The notes: generated from the sequence alone by a model not told the origin. 13,475 nt of DNA from an uncultured Ruminococcus sp. (GCA_900551005.1 URUL01000054.1:1-13475), one strand, 5' to 3'; shown: positions 1 to 8,036, counted from the first letter of the stretch. Translations and numbers: made by a program.

Positions 1-17
1 GCGACACTGTATATGAT

Positions 18-236
18 CCTCGTTTCCGTGAAAATAGTCACGGAATAGATGCTGCGAGGTACTCGGTATCTCCCCTGTGGGCAACGGTCTGCGCCGTCTG
101 ACGACTGCGCTCTCCGTTGCCCCATCGCCGGGGGCTGATACAAATACGGCGAAAGTTCATAACCAAATTTATATTTTGGCGATTGAACCACTGTGCAGGA
201 GCCGGAAGGTTCCTGCATACCATTCAGTCGCCAAAA
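18..236 (+). promoter_or_regulatory. Structured RNA leader upstream of the helicase gene
   Basis: Four hairpin modules lie head to tail before the helicase gene. Module 1 pairs CCTCG 18-22 with 55-59 around an 8-bp stem, 24-31 with 38-45. Module 2 pairs GGGCAACGG 79-87 with 114-122. Module 3 pairs TCGCCG 125-130 with 147-152. Module 4 has a 14-bp stem, 174-187 with 223-236, an internal loop, then a 10-bp hairpin at 194-217 capped by the GNRA loop GGAA. The two G-U pairs of module 4 (183/227 and 201/210) pair only in + strand RNA. No T-tract follows, so this is not a terminator. The fold ends 15 nt before the AGGAG ribosome site. I infer a cis-regulatory leader. From memory, a candidate motif called ssNA-helicase has been described upstream of such genes, but I could not compare the two. 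Confidence 0.55.
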
Positions 237-263
237 GCAATTTCAAAAAACAGGAGAATGAAA

Positions 264-2534
264 ATGTTTGAAATTACTTATAGCGACGCAGACGCTCTCG
301 AGCGTTATGAAGAAGAAAAAAGAGCTTATCCGGGTGCCAAGTACGATTTTACTTTTGAAAAGCGATTCCTTGTGTATCATGCGGATATGCTCCATCAGAT
401 TATTTATTATGCCATCGATATGGAAACGGGACTTTCCTCCGAGGTCATGCGGAGAAAATCAGGCAGCCCGGTCAAGAAAGCCGAATACGCCTCTGTCCTT
501 ATGGACAGGCTGATGGATTCCATCAAATATGTCGGCGACAGACGAACCTATCTGTCGGAGGGCATAGCGCCACTTCACATGATCGACAACATCTTCCGCG
601 TGATCCTTCCGCATTACGGCTTTGCCGTTCGGAAAGAACAGATCGAACTGGCAAAGACCATGTTCAAAGGGTTTGTCGGAAAAGCCGTGTCTATCTGCGA
701 AGCGGAGGTCGGGACCGGCAAAACCATGGCATACCTTGTTGCCGCACTGGTCGCGCGAGACTACAAAAAACGCAAGTACAATGTATTCTCGCCGATCACC
801 ATCTCCACTTCAAGCATTGAACTGCAGAAAATGATTGTCGAAAAGGAAATTCCGAGACTGTCGAAAATCCTCGTGGAAAGCAACGCTATCGCCAAGCCGC
901 TGACCGTTACACTCCGCAAGGGCAAGGAGCATTACTTCTGCAAGCGCCGCTTCTATGATTTCTATGACAAAATCAAGCTGTACCCCGAAAAGTACAGCCG
1001 ACTGGTGGAAGCCTTCGATGCTTGCCGCTTTGCAGACAGAGCCTTTGACCTGGACATCGTCAAAATGCGGGAATCCGTGAAAAGCAGTATCTGCGTGCAG
1101 GGATGCTCCCGATGCAGATATGAGGATGAATGCTTCTATCGCAGAATGACAGAGCGCAACCGATTCGGGCAGTTTGATTTTCAGGTAACCAATCATCAGC
1201 TGTTCCTCACCTCCGCAAGAATGCGCTATGAAGAACAGCATTCCCTACTCATTGACAGTGACCTCGTAATTATTGACGAGGCACATAAGCTCCATGATGC
1301 CGCGCTGGATGCCATGGGCGATCAGCTGGCAGAAAACGAGATCAAGCGATATGTTTCGGCGGTCGGGCATCTGAACAGCAATCCGAAGAAGATTGAGCTG
1401 TACAAAGCAATTCTTGCCGGCTTGCTCTCCAATAGCGAAAAGTTGTTCGAAAGCGCCAAGCAGAAAGCCGGGTACGACGATACCGATACTGGCAGAAGCC
1501 AGATGATTGAACTGAACCCGGAGGATATCACGCTGATTGAAGCGTTGATTGCGGATATCCGGCACATCGAGAGAATGCGGAAAGAAGAACCGCGACACCT
1601 CAAAAACAGAGCCGGACTTCTTATAAAGAAACTGTCCTCCTTCAAAAATCAATCGGGCAACAACATCTGGATTGAAACCGATGAAAACCGACTGTACTCC
1701 ATCTGCTCCGCATCGAAGAACATCGGGCGGGTTTTGCGGGAGTATGTATGGGAAACCTCTTCGAGCTTTGTGCTGACCTCCGGGACAATGAGCGACGGCG
1801 TCGATTTTTCTTTCTTTGAAAAAGAGAACGGCATTCATCAGATCGCAAAGATGTTCCGTCAGACCAGTATGACGGCATCTCCTTTTGATTACAAAAATCA
1901 CACACGGCTGTACATGCCGACAGGAATACCCCTTCCCGAAAATAACTCCCCCGAATACATTGCGGCGATTTCCGATGAGATCGTAAAAATTGTGAAAGCC
2001 ACAAACGGTCATGCGGCAATCCTTTTTACCTCCTACAAGGTTCTCGAAGCCGTGTACCGCCAGACCAAGGATCGACTTACGCAGTACGAACTCATCCGCA
2101 TGACGAGATCAAACAAGAGTGCCATTGCAGATTTCAAGAAAAGCAAAAACGGCGTGCTGTTTGCATCCGGTTCCATGTGGGAGGGCGTTGACTGCATCGG
2201 AGATTGCCTCTCCTCCGTCATCATTCCGCGACTTCCGTTTCCGATGCGCTCTGCGACCATGGAAAGCAAAAAGGAAGAATGCAACGGGCTTGGTGAATTC
2301 GTCAATACCATCTGCGTACCCGAAATGCTCATCAAGCTCCGTCAGGGCTTGGGCAGACTGATCCGCTGTGAAACCGACACGGGACTCATCAGCGTTCTTG
2401 ACACCCGTGCCACCACAGGCAAGTATGCGGACAAGGTCGGCAATGTGCTTGCAAAGTACACAAAGGCGGAAACGCTGGATGAAGTCGAAGCATTTTTCCG
2501 TGAGGTCAAAAGCCCTGCCTATTTTGAGGTCTGA
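264..2534 (+). CDS. XPD/DinG-family ATP-dependent DNA helicase
   Basis: This is a 756-residue superfamily 2 helicase of the DinG/XPD type, expected to unwind DNA 5'-3' using ATP and an Fe-S cluster. Visible motifs are Walker A GTGKT at 150-154, cysteines C277, C281, C284 and C290 placed like the XPD Fe-S domain, the DEAH box at 338-341, GSMWEGVD at 636-643, PRLPFP at 655-660 and the motif VI segment QGLGR at 694-698. The start at 264 is chosen because AGGAG (252-256) lies 7 nt upstream; the ATG at 258 is too close to that site, and the longer in-frame extension to 117 runs through the folded leader. The length is close to housekeeping DinG. Its place next to recombinase genes suggests a mobile-element copy rather than the chromosomal repair gene, so no symbol is given. 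No exonuclease domain is visible. Confidence 0.9.
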   Translation: MFEITYSDADALERYEEEKRAYPGAKYDFTFEKRFLVYHADMLHQIIYYAIDMETGLSSEVMRRKSGSPVKKAEYASVLMDRLMDSIKYVGDRRTYLSEGIAPLHMIDNIFRVILPHYGFAVRKEQIELAKTMFKGFVGKAVSICEAEVGTGKTMAYLVAALVARDYKKRKYNVFSPITISTSSIELQKMIVEKEIPRLSKILVESNAIAKPLTVTLRKGKEHYFCKRRFYDFYDKIKLYPEKYSRLVEAFDACRFADRAFDLDIVKMRESVKSSICVQGCSRCRYEDECFYRRMTERNRFGQFDFQVTNHQLFLTSARMRYEEQHSLLIDSDLVIIDEAHKLHDAALDAMGDQLAENEIKRYVSAVGHLNSNPKKIELYKAILAGLLSNSEKLFESAKQKAGYDDTDTGRSQMIELNPEDITLIEALIADIRHIERMRKEEPRHLKNRAGLLIKKLSSFKNQSGNNIWIETDENRLYSICSASKNIGRVLREYVWETSSSFVLTSGTMSDGVDFSFFEKENGIHQIAKMFRQTSMTASPFDYKNHTRLYMPTGIPLPENNSPEYIAAISDEIVKIVKATNGHAAILFTSYKVLEAVYRQTKDRLTQYELIRMTRSNKSAIADFKKSKNGVLFASGSMWEGVDCIGDCLSSVIIPRLPFPMRSATMESKKEECNGLGEFVNTICVPEMLIKLRQGLGRLIRCETDTGLISVLDTRATTGKYADKVGNVLAKYTKAETLDEVEAFFREVKSPAYFEV

Positions 2535-2536
2535 TC

Positions 2537-2695
2537 ATGCTTGCGGTACACAGTCAGAAAAACGCAAACTACCTGCACATCCTCGGGGTTCTCCGCTATC
2601 TGCGGGATGAGAAACTGATTTCGGAGGCGCAGTATTTGCGGGCGAAAACCTATTACCGAAAGCTGACCGGCGCGGATATCACCGTCCCGGATTGA
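2537..2695 (+). CDS. Small SHOCT-like protein
   Basis: This 52-residue ORF starts 2 nt after the helicase stop, with GAGG (2526-2529) 7 nt before its ATG, so it is probably translationally coupled to the helicase. The sequence has the pattern of a SHOCT domain, a short helical module: residues 17-44 contain LRYLRDEKLISEAQYLRAK followed by a YYRKL segment, a helix, a turn with 'LIS', and a second helix. SHOCT modules often sit at protein C-termini or as stand-alone small proteins, with roles mostly unknown (oligomerisation or DNA binding proposed). Small proteins of this kind are, to my recollection, frequent just upstream of recombinase genes in Clostridia. The function here is inferred only from context, perhaps as a recombination accessory factor. 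Confidence 0.65.
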   Translation: MLAVHSQKNANYLHILGVLRYLRDEKLISEAQYLRAKTYYRKLTGADITVPD

Positions 2696-2761
2696 GTTTT
2701 CTGAAAGTTATCAATTGAATTTCCGCTTTGCGCTGGATATGTGCAAAGATATGTGGTATTG

Positions 2762-2789
2762 TTGTGCTTGCAAAAGTGGTTGGTATTAT
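2762..2789 (+). promoter_or_regulatory. Possible promoter of the recombinase operon
   Basis: A TATTAT -10 (2784-2789) is preceded by TG one base upstream, forming an extended -10. TTGTGC (2762-2767) lies 16 nt upstream as a weak -35. It sits 26 nt before the first recombinase gene in the 120-nt gap after the SHOCT-like gene. Only the -10 is convincing. A short direct repeat GATATGTG (2736-2743 and 2748-2755) lies just upstream and could be a binding site. Confidence 0.35.
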
Positions 2790-2815
2790 AGCTACCCGCA
2801 GAAAGGAGTCGAAAC

Positions 2816-4357
2816 ATGGCAACAGTAACCGTCATCTCCCCCGTTACCGGCAAGCCGGTGGAACACAAAAGAGTCGCTGCATACTGCCGTGTTTCCTCCA
2901 ATTCGGCGGATCAGGAAAATTCCTATCAGGCACAGATTCGCTACTTTACAAGGCATATCAAAGACAATCGGGACTGGGAGCTTGTCGACATCTTCGCTGA
3001 CGAAGGCATCTCCGGTACCTCCGCAGAAAAAAGAGATGCCTTCAACCGCATGATAACAATGTGCGAGCTGAAACAAATCGATCTGATCCTTACGAAATCG
3101 GTCTCCAGATTTGCCCGCAATGTCAAGGAAACACTGGAATATGTGCGGAAGCTCAAACTTCTCGGCGTAGGCGTGGTCTTTCAAAAGGAAGGCATCAACA
3201 CCCTTTCCATGGGCGATGAAATGCTGCTCAACACCTTCTCGGCAATCGCACAGGAAGAATCGGTTTCCATCTCGCAAAACATTCGATTCTCCATTCAAAA
3301 GCGGATGCAAATGGGCGAATATGTGGACAGCAATGCTCCATACGGGTTCCGACTGATAGACAAAAAGCTGTGTGAGTATCCGCCGGAGTCGGCAATTGTC
3401 AAGGAATTATTTGAGCGCTATCTCGGAGGCATGTCAACCGATGAGCTTGCAACACTCCTGGTAGAGCGAAAAGTTCCCACAAAAACCGGAAAAGAAAAAT
3501 GGCGGGCAAACAAAATCGCATTTATCCTCTCCAATGAAAAATACATTGGCGACAGTCTGTATCAGAAAACATATCGGACCGCAACCGTTCCCTTCAAACA
3601 AAAAAAGAATTACGGCAGCGAAGATCAGATATACGCAGAAGGTACCCATGAAGGATTTATCAACAGGGATACCTTTGACAAGGTTCAAACTCTCTTGAAA
3701 AAGCGCAAAATACAGCATTCCCGCATTACCGAACAAACCATATACCCCTTTACGCACCGCATTCAGTGTTCTGAGTGCGGTGCTTTCTATCGCAGAAGGA
3801 TCATAGGCGGCAGTATTGCATGGGGCTGTGTTACACACATCAACGACAGAACAAAATGTGACTCCCACTACTATCGGGAAGACCGCATTATGGATGCCTT
3901 TATCGGGATCCTCAACCGGCTTCGGTTTGCCGAGGAAGGCATCATCGCCGAGAGCATTGAATTGACCGAAAAAGCCATCCTTCTGAAAAAGCGAAACAAC
4001 CTGCAAGCCATGGAATCCTCGCAGAGCATGGCAGAACTGAACGCCAAACTGCTGATGCTCAAGCAGCTCAAATCCAAAGGATACCTGGCACCGGATGTGT
4101 TCGAGTCACAGTCCCGCGAGATCAACGGACAAATCAATGAAATCAAGACGAAACGAATACAAAGCCTCTCTTCTGCCTTGGATGTGGCTTTGGAAGAATT
4201 CAAAACACTGCAAGCAAGGCTGAATGAAATCGACGAGCCACTGGACTCCTTCGATTCGAAGCTGTTCGAAGAAGTCATAAAAGGAATGACGGTCAACAAC
4301 CGGGATGAGATGACATTCCGGCTCATCGGTGACCTTACATTCACAGTACGCCTGTAA
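2816..4357 (+). CDS. Large serine recombinase 1 (intact)
   Basis: This 513-residue protein has the full layout of a large serine recombinase, which catalyses site-specific integration or excision through a serine-DNA intermediate. The N-terminal resolvase domain starts at about residue 18 with Y23-C-R25-V-S27, S27 being the expected nucleophile, and continues with DEGISGT and SRFARN. A recombinase (PF07508-type) domain covers roughly 180-280. A zinc ribbon follows with C318, C321, C338 and C348. A Lys/Glu-rich helical region, probably a coiled coil, lies near 375-470. AGGAG (2804-2808) is 7 nt before the ATG. It is the first of three tightly packed recombinase genes. It belongs to the TnpX-like group of clostridial mobile elements, but the element itself cannot be named. 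It is the only catalytically complete, unbroken recombinase in the window. Confidence 0.93.
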   Translation: MATVTVISPVTGKPVEHKRVAAYCRVSSNSADQENSYQAQIRYFTRHIKDNRDWELVDIFADEGISGTSAEKRDAFNRMITMCELKQIDLILTKSVSRFARNVKETLEYVRKLKLLGVGVVFQKEGINTLSMGDEMLLNTFSAIAQEESVSISQNIRFSIQKRMQMGEYVDSNAPYGFRLIDKKLCEYPPESAIVKELFERYLGGMSTDELATLLVERKVPTKTGKEKWRANKIAFILSNEKYIGDSLYQKTYRTATVPFKQKKNYGSEDQIYAEGTHEGFINRDTFDKVQTLLKKRKIQHSRITEQTIYPFTHRIQCSECGAFYRRRIIGGSIAWGCVTHINDRTKCDSHYYREDRIMDAFIGILNRLRFAEEGIIAESIELTEKAILLKKRNNLQAMESSQSMAELNAKLLMLKQLKSKGYLAPDVFESQSREINGQINEIKTKRIQSLSSALDVALEEFKTLQARLNEIDEPLDSFDSKLFEEVIKGMTVNNRDEMTFRLIGDLTFTVRL

Positions 4358-4368
4358 GGAGAAACACC

Positions 4369-5244
4369 ATGAAGAAAACGCGCTACATCCCATACGGATA
4401 CACCATGCAAAACGGAACAACGGTCGTGGAACACTCGGAAGCCGAGGTCATCCGACGCATCTTTGAATCCTATATCAACGGAAACTCTCTCAAAGATATC
4501 GCCGATGAGCTGACACGACTCAAGGTTCCGTACACCGAAAAAACAAGCGTATGGGATAAAGCGCGGATTGCAAGAATCATTGAAAATGCGAAATACATCG
4601 GGGATCGGGAGTATGCTCCGATCATCGATGAAGAAATATACGAAAGCGCGGTACAATGCAAGATCGCGCGAAAAACGAATCAGATGCGGAGTGACTCCGA
4701 AACCATCCGATTCCTTCGGGATCGGGTGAAGTGCGGCGAGTGCGGATACCCGATGACACGCACCCTGCAATCCTCCTGCAAGATCAAGGAGCGGTGGACA
4801 TGCACCAACCCCGAATGCGGATGCCGGGTGCGGATCAGCGATTCGGTACTGATTGAAAAAGTCACCATGTTGATCAACCGGATTATCGAGAACAGTGCGC
4901 TCCTTGAGACGAGAGAAGAACACAGAAAAAAGGACACACCGCCAAGCATTCAGCACATGACAGAGGAAATCATGGCGGAAGCCGCCTCCCCCGCAGGAAG
5001 CGAGCAGCTGATTCTTGACCGCATTAGAGAGATCGCAAAAGAACGCTATCGGAACAGTAACATTGAAAAAGAATTGGCGCTACGGATCGCAAAACGCCAA
5101 ACCGAATATATGAAAGCACAGAATGACTTCAACCGTGACTATTTTCAGAGCCTTATCAGCTATGTGACAATCGGTAGCGACGGAACCGTCGGAGTCAGGA
5201 CCAAAACCGACACCACCGTAAAGGAGGATAAACAAGATGGCTGA
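4369..5244 (+). CDS. Recombinase-family protein lacking the catalytic domain
   Basis: This 291-residue protein aligns by eye with the middle and C-terminal parts of large serine recombinases only. Residues 8-95 match the recombinase domain (GYTMQNG, AEVIRRIFESYINGNSL, NAKYIGDREY). A zinc ribbon follows with C122, C125, C145, C150 and C152, then a charged helical tail. The resolvase domain with its Y-x-R-V-S serine motif is absent. This is not a truncation by frameshift: its ribosome site AAGGAG (4356-4361) overlaps the stop of the preceding gene and lies 7 nt before the ATG, so there is no room for a lost N-terminus. It overlaps the next gene by 8 nt. By inference it binds att DNA or partners the full recombinases as a directionality or targeting subunit. 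It cannot cut DNA by the usual mechanism. Confidence 0.85.
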   Translation: MKKTRYIPYGYTMQNGTTVVEHSEAEVIRRIFESYINGNSLKDIADELTRLKVPYTEKTSVWDKARIARIIENAKYIGDREYAPIIDEEIYESAVQCKIARKTNQMRSDSETIRFLRDRVKCGECGYPMTRTLQSSCKIKERWTCTNPECGCRVRISDSVLIEKVTMLINRIIENSALLETREEHRKKDTPPSIQHMTEEIMAEAASPAGSEQLILDRIREIAKERYRNSNIEKELALRIAKRQTEYMKAQNDFNRDYFQSLISYVTIGSDGTVGVRTKTDTTVKEDKQDG

Positions 5245-6876
5245 TCGGATTACAGTCATACCAAAGAAAATCGTGACGGTCATTGAACCGCACAAGTCAA
5301 CGCTGGTAGATCGGGAGAAATACCGACAGACCCGTGTCGCGGCATACTGCCGTGTATCAACCGATTCGGAAGAACAGCTGACCAGTTACAAAACACAGAA
5401 AAAAGTATATACCGACATGATAGCGGCGCGGAAGGATTGGAGTCTTGTTGATATCTACGCCGACGAAGGCATCTCGGGAACGCTGGCAGAAAAGCGTCCG
5501 AGATTTAAAAAGATGATCGAGGACTGCCTTGCCGGAAAGATTGACTATATCGTAACCAAATCGGTCTCCCGATTCGCGCGAAATACCGTCGAATGCCTGG
5601 ACTATGTGCGAATGCTCAAATCCCGCGGCATCGGCATCCTGTTCGAGGAACAGAACATCGACACGCTGAAAAGCGACTCGGAGCTGTATCTGGTCATCTA
5701 TGCAGGCTTCGCTCAAGCCGAGTCCGAAAGCATCAGTAAGAATATCACATGGAGCAAACGCAAGAACTTCGAGGAAGGAAAGGTCTCGCTCCAATACAAA
5801 AAGATGCTCGGATACCGCAAGGGCGAGGACGGCGAACCGGAAATTGTCCCCGAAGAAGCCAAGCTGGTCGAGCGGATCTTCGACCTCTACATTGCGGGAG
5901 AAACCCCGCTGTCCATCTCTGAAATGCTGCAGGTCGAGAATCCGACCTTCGTGGGGAAGCACTTTACTTACGGCAAGGGCATGATCGAGGGAATCCTCTT
6001 CAATGTCAAATACTGTGGTGATGCCATCCTGCAGCAGAGCGTTACCGTTGATCCAATCATGAAAAAGCGGAAAAAGAATACGGGCGAGGCGCTGATGTAT
6101 TATGTACAGAACAGCCACCCCGCTATCGTAACGCGAGAGAAATTCAACAAGGCACAGGAGGAACGCGCACGAAGACGGACATTCGCCCCAAAATCTCAGA
6201 AAGCCGCGATTACGGCAACCGGAAAATATTCACGGTATGCACTCTCGCAGGTGCTGATCTGCGCCGAGTGCGGTAGCCCCTACAAGCGCGTCCACTGGAA
6301 CATCCAGGCAAGAAAAGCATCGTGTGGCGCTGTGTCAACCGCTTGGACCATGGCACACAATACTGCAAGGAATCGCCCACTCTTCGAGAAGACAAGCTCA
6401 AGGAAGCCGTCGTCCGTGCAATCCGACAATTCAACGAGCAGGATGCCAATACCTACACCACACTTATGAAGGCAACGATTGCCGAAGCAATCGGCTTCGA
6501 CGGGAGTGATGACGAAAAAGAGCTTCTGGAACGGCAGGTCAACGGGCTGAACGAAAAGATGATCGCCATCGTCAACGAGAGCATCGCAAGCGGTGAGGAC
6601 ATAGAATCGAGAGAAGCTGAGATCAAGGAGATTGCAGACACCGTCGAGAACCTCAAACGCAGGATTCAGATCATCACCGAAAGCAGCATGAAAAATGCGG
6701 AATACGCAGATCGGATTGCCGAAATCGAAAGGCTCATTACAGAAAGAGCATCCCACCAAAATGAGTACGATGACAGCATCGTCCGTCAGATGGTGGAATG
6801 CATCAAGGTGTACGCCGATAAGCACATCGAGGTCATCTTCGGCGGTGGGTATGCGGTGGAAGAAACGGTGGAATAA
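5237..6876 (+). pseudogene. Large serine recombinase 3, disrupted by a frameshift
   Basis: The first frame runs 5237-6469 and encodes a resolvase domain with Y37-C-R39-V-S41, DEGISGT and SRFARN, a recombinase domain at about 195-300, and the first zinc-ribbon pair C342/C345. Homology then jumps to the -1 frame, which reads KKSIVWRC from 6310 and carries the second pair (TGT 6331, TGC 6364), a coiled-coil tail and the stop at 6876. Restoring one G in the GG at 6307-6308 would give IQGKKSIVWRC and one 546-residue protein, a normal length. Unrepaired, the zinc ribbon is cut in half and the coiled coil is lost. AAGGAGG (5221-5227) lies 9 nt before the ATG. No canonical slippery heptamer is visible, so a deletion or sequencing error is more likely than programmed frameshifting. 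Confidence 0.85.
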
Positions 6877-6886
6877 GTAAAATAGC

Positions 6887-6927
6887 AACCTGTACCGACA
6901 TAAGTGTCGATGCAGGTTGTTTTTTTT
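6887..6927 (+). terminator. Intrinsic terminator after the recombinase operon
   Basis: A 14-nt arm (6887-6900) pairs with 6905-6918 around the loop TAAG, with one G-U pair and one mismatch. A run of eight T follows (6920-6927). It begins 10 nt after the last recombinase stop. Confidence 0.88.
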
Positions 6928-6938
6928 CATACACCCTA

Positions 6939-6967
6939 TTGTAAAATAAGAAAAAATATGCTATAAT
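6939..6967 (+). promoter_or_regulatory. Extended -10 sigma-A promoter
   Basis: TTGTAA (6939-6944), a 17-nt spacer and TATAAT (6962-6967) are present, with TG one base before the -10. The promoter drives the gene at 7040 through a leader of about 65 nt. That leader holds a weak hairpin, ACTGTC/GGCAGT at 7000-7015, followed by five T; it may be an attenuator. Confidence 0.7.
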
Positions 6968-7039
6968 TATATTGTTATAGGCCCCGAGTAAAATGTCAGA
7001 CTGTCTTTTGGCAGTACTTTTTATCTGGAGGTACGATAT

Positions 7040-7723
7040 ATGATTAACTTGGAAAACAGCGACAACTTTAAAAGCTGGGACGAGTGGGAGCGCATGAAGA
7101 AAGCCCACTATGGAACGAAAGCCGGCTTTCAGATGATCGGTGGCATCATTGACTTTGATCCCGACAAACAAAAAGACTTGGTTGGCAGTGATAAACTCAC
7201 CTATGACGAGTATTTGGATCTTCAACTTATTACTTGCGAGAGCAAGGAAAAGGCGCGCGGCAGTTTCGCTCTCTGCTATTACTACATACCACTTGAATTT
7301 GATGGTCAGATTGAAAAAATCACAAATCGGGCGATTTGTTTCAAAAGGATTTTTGTCAGTGGCATGTATGATGACGGAATGTGCTTCGACGGAAAAGAAG
7401 ACCATGTTTGGATGCCCAAAGAAGGGTTTGAAAATTATAAAGTCGGTGACTGCTTAACTTTCTGTGCCGAAGTTTATCGGTATGTAAAGACCGGGAATGG
7501 CAAACGGATTGATTTCGCACTTCGCAATCCCCAAGGGATAAAGAAAATCGATTCATACGAGCTTCCGACCGATGATGAATTGATGCTTCAAAGCATCGAC
7601 GCAATTATTTGCGAAACCTGTTATCTCAACGAGCATTGTTCCGGGTATTGCGTTTTATCTAAGCAGAAAAAAGTGCTTCGCCAGTCGATGCTTGACATTT
7701 TGAAAAGCGACGGCGAGAAATAA
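7040..7723 (+). CDS. Hypothetical protein with C-terminal cysteine cluster
   Basis: I do not recognise this 227-residue protein. It is soluble, with no signal peptide or membrane helix. The middle (about residues 105-175) alternates short hydrophobic strands with turns and ends in the segment FALRNPQGIKKI, which looks like a small beta-barrel, possibly OB-fold-like; this is only an impression. Near the C-terminus four cysteines, C191-x2-C194-x5-C200-x3-C204, could bind zinc or an Fe-S cluster. GGAGG (7027-7031) lies 8 nt before the ATG, and a clear promoter precedes it. It stands alone, between the recombinase terminator and a gene-free stretch with repeats. An OB-fold plus a metal cluster would suit a nucleic-acid-binding protein, but this is speculative. 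Confidence 0.75.
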   Translation: MINLENSDNFKSWDEWERMKKAHYGTKAGFQMIGGIIDFDPDKQKDLVGSDKLTYDEYLDLQLITCESKEKARGSFALCYYYIPLEFDGQIEKITNRAICFKRIFVSGMYDDGMCFDGKEDHVWMPKEGFENYKVGDCLTFCAEVYRYVKTGNGKRIDFALRNPQGIKKIDSYELPTDDELMLQSIDAIICETCYLNEHCSGYCVLSKQKKVLRQSMLDILKSDGEK

Positions 7724-7736
7724 CACGGCGCGTGTC

Positions 7737-7780
7737 CCCATTTTCGGATCACCATAATCCCATTTTCGGACCACCATAAT
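7737..7780 (+). repeat. 22-bp tandem direct repeat, two copies
   Basis: Two adjacent 22-bp units (7737-7758 and 7759-7780), each containing CCATTTTCGGA followed by CACCATAAT, differ at one base. They start 13 bases after the stop of the gene at 7040 and follow TGTCCC. Short multiple end repeats starting with TG are typical of IS21-family termini, so this could be an orphan IS end. No transposase gene is present in the window. Confidence 0.7.
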
Positions 7781-7819
7781 ACGGAGTTTTCAGACGCGTA
7801 AGTCGAGCAAATTACCCCT

Positions 7820-7841
7820 AAAAAAGTGTGATATCTTTTTT
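7820..7841 (+). terminator. Weak hairpin with T-run after the 7040 gene
   Basis: AAAAAAG (7820-7826) pairs with CTTTTTT (7835-7841) around an 8-nt loop. The stem is AT-only apart from one G-C pair, so termination would be weak. It is the first such structure downstream of the gene ending at 7723. Confidence 0.35.
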
Positions 7842-7910
7842 GGCTGACAGAAAAAATTCTCTGTTTGGGGTTAAATTGCGCAAGAATCTCTAAAAAAGCA
7901 TTAAAAAATA

Positions 7911-8036
7911 CCGAAACCCCTTATATCATAAGGATTTTCGGCTGATATCTTTTTCAGCGGCGCGATACAAGATGTCTGTACAAAAAAGATGCACAGACGA
8001 AATCCCCAGATCCCACAAGGGTTTCTGGGGATTTTT
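7911..8036 (+). ncRNA. Hairpin series ending in an intrinsic terminator
   Basis: Four stems follow one another. In the first, 7911-7941, CCGAAA pairs with TTTCGG and encloses CCTTAT/ATAAGG. In the second, GCTGA 7941-7945 pairs with TCAGC 7954-7958. In the third, GTCTGT 7974-7979 pairs with ACAGAC 7993-7998. In the fourth, the 11-bp arm 8000-8010 pairs with 8024-8034, with an inner CCC/GGG, and ends in T residues (8032-8036). The last is a good + strand intrinsic terminator. Together they could be a small RNA or the structured 3' end of the 7040 transcript. I see no convincing promoter directly in front. Confidence 0.4.

Noticed and set aside
3..110. Open frame at the left edge that might be the 3' end of an upstream gene
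   Set aside because: It overlaps the hairpin modules, shows no recognisable motif and has no start in view. The RNA structure explains the stretch better.
117..263. N-terminal extension of the helicase
   Set aside because: It runs through the structured leader, has no ribosome site, and the residues do not look like a protein domain. The start at 264 has a well-spaced AGGAG.
6305..6325. Programmed -1 frameshift in recombinase 3
   Set aside because: No X-XXY-YYZ slippery heptamer is seen in the correct frame, and a single missing G explains the data more simply.
7000..7022. Attenuator-like hairpin in the leader of the 7040 gene
   Set aside because: It has only six pairs including one G-U, followed by five T. 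It is too weak to list as a separate feature.
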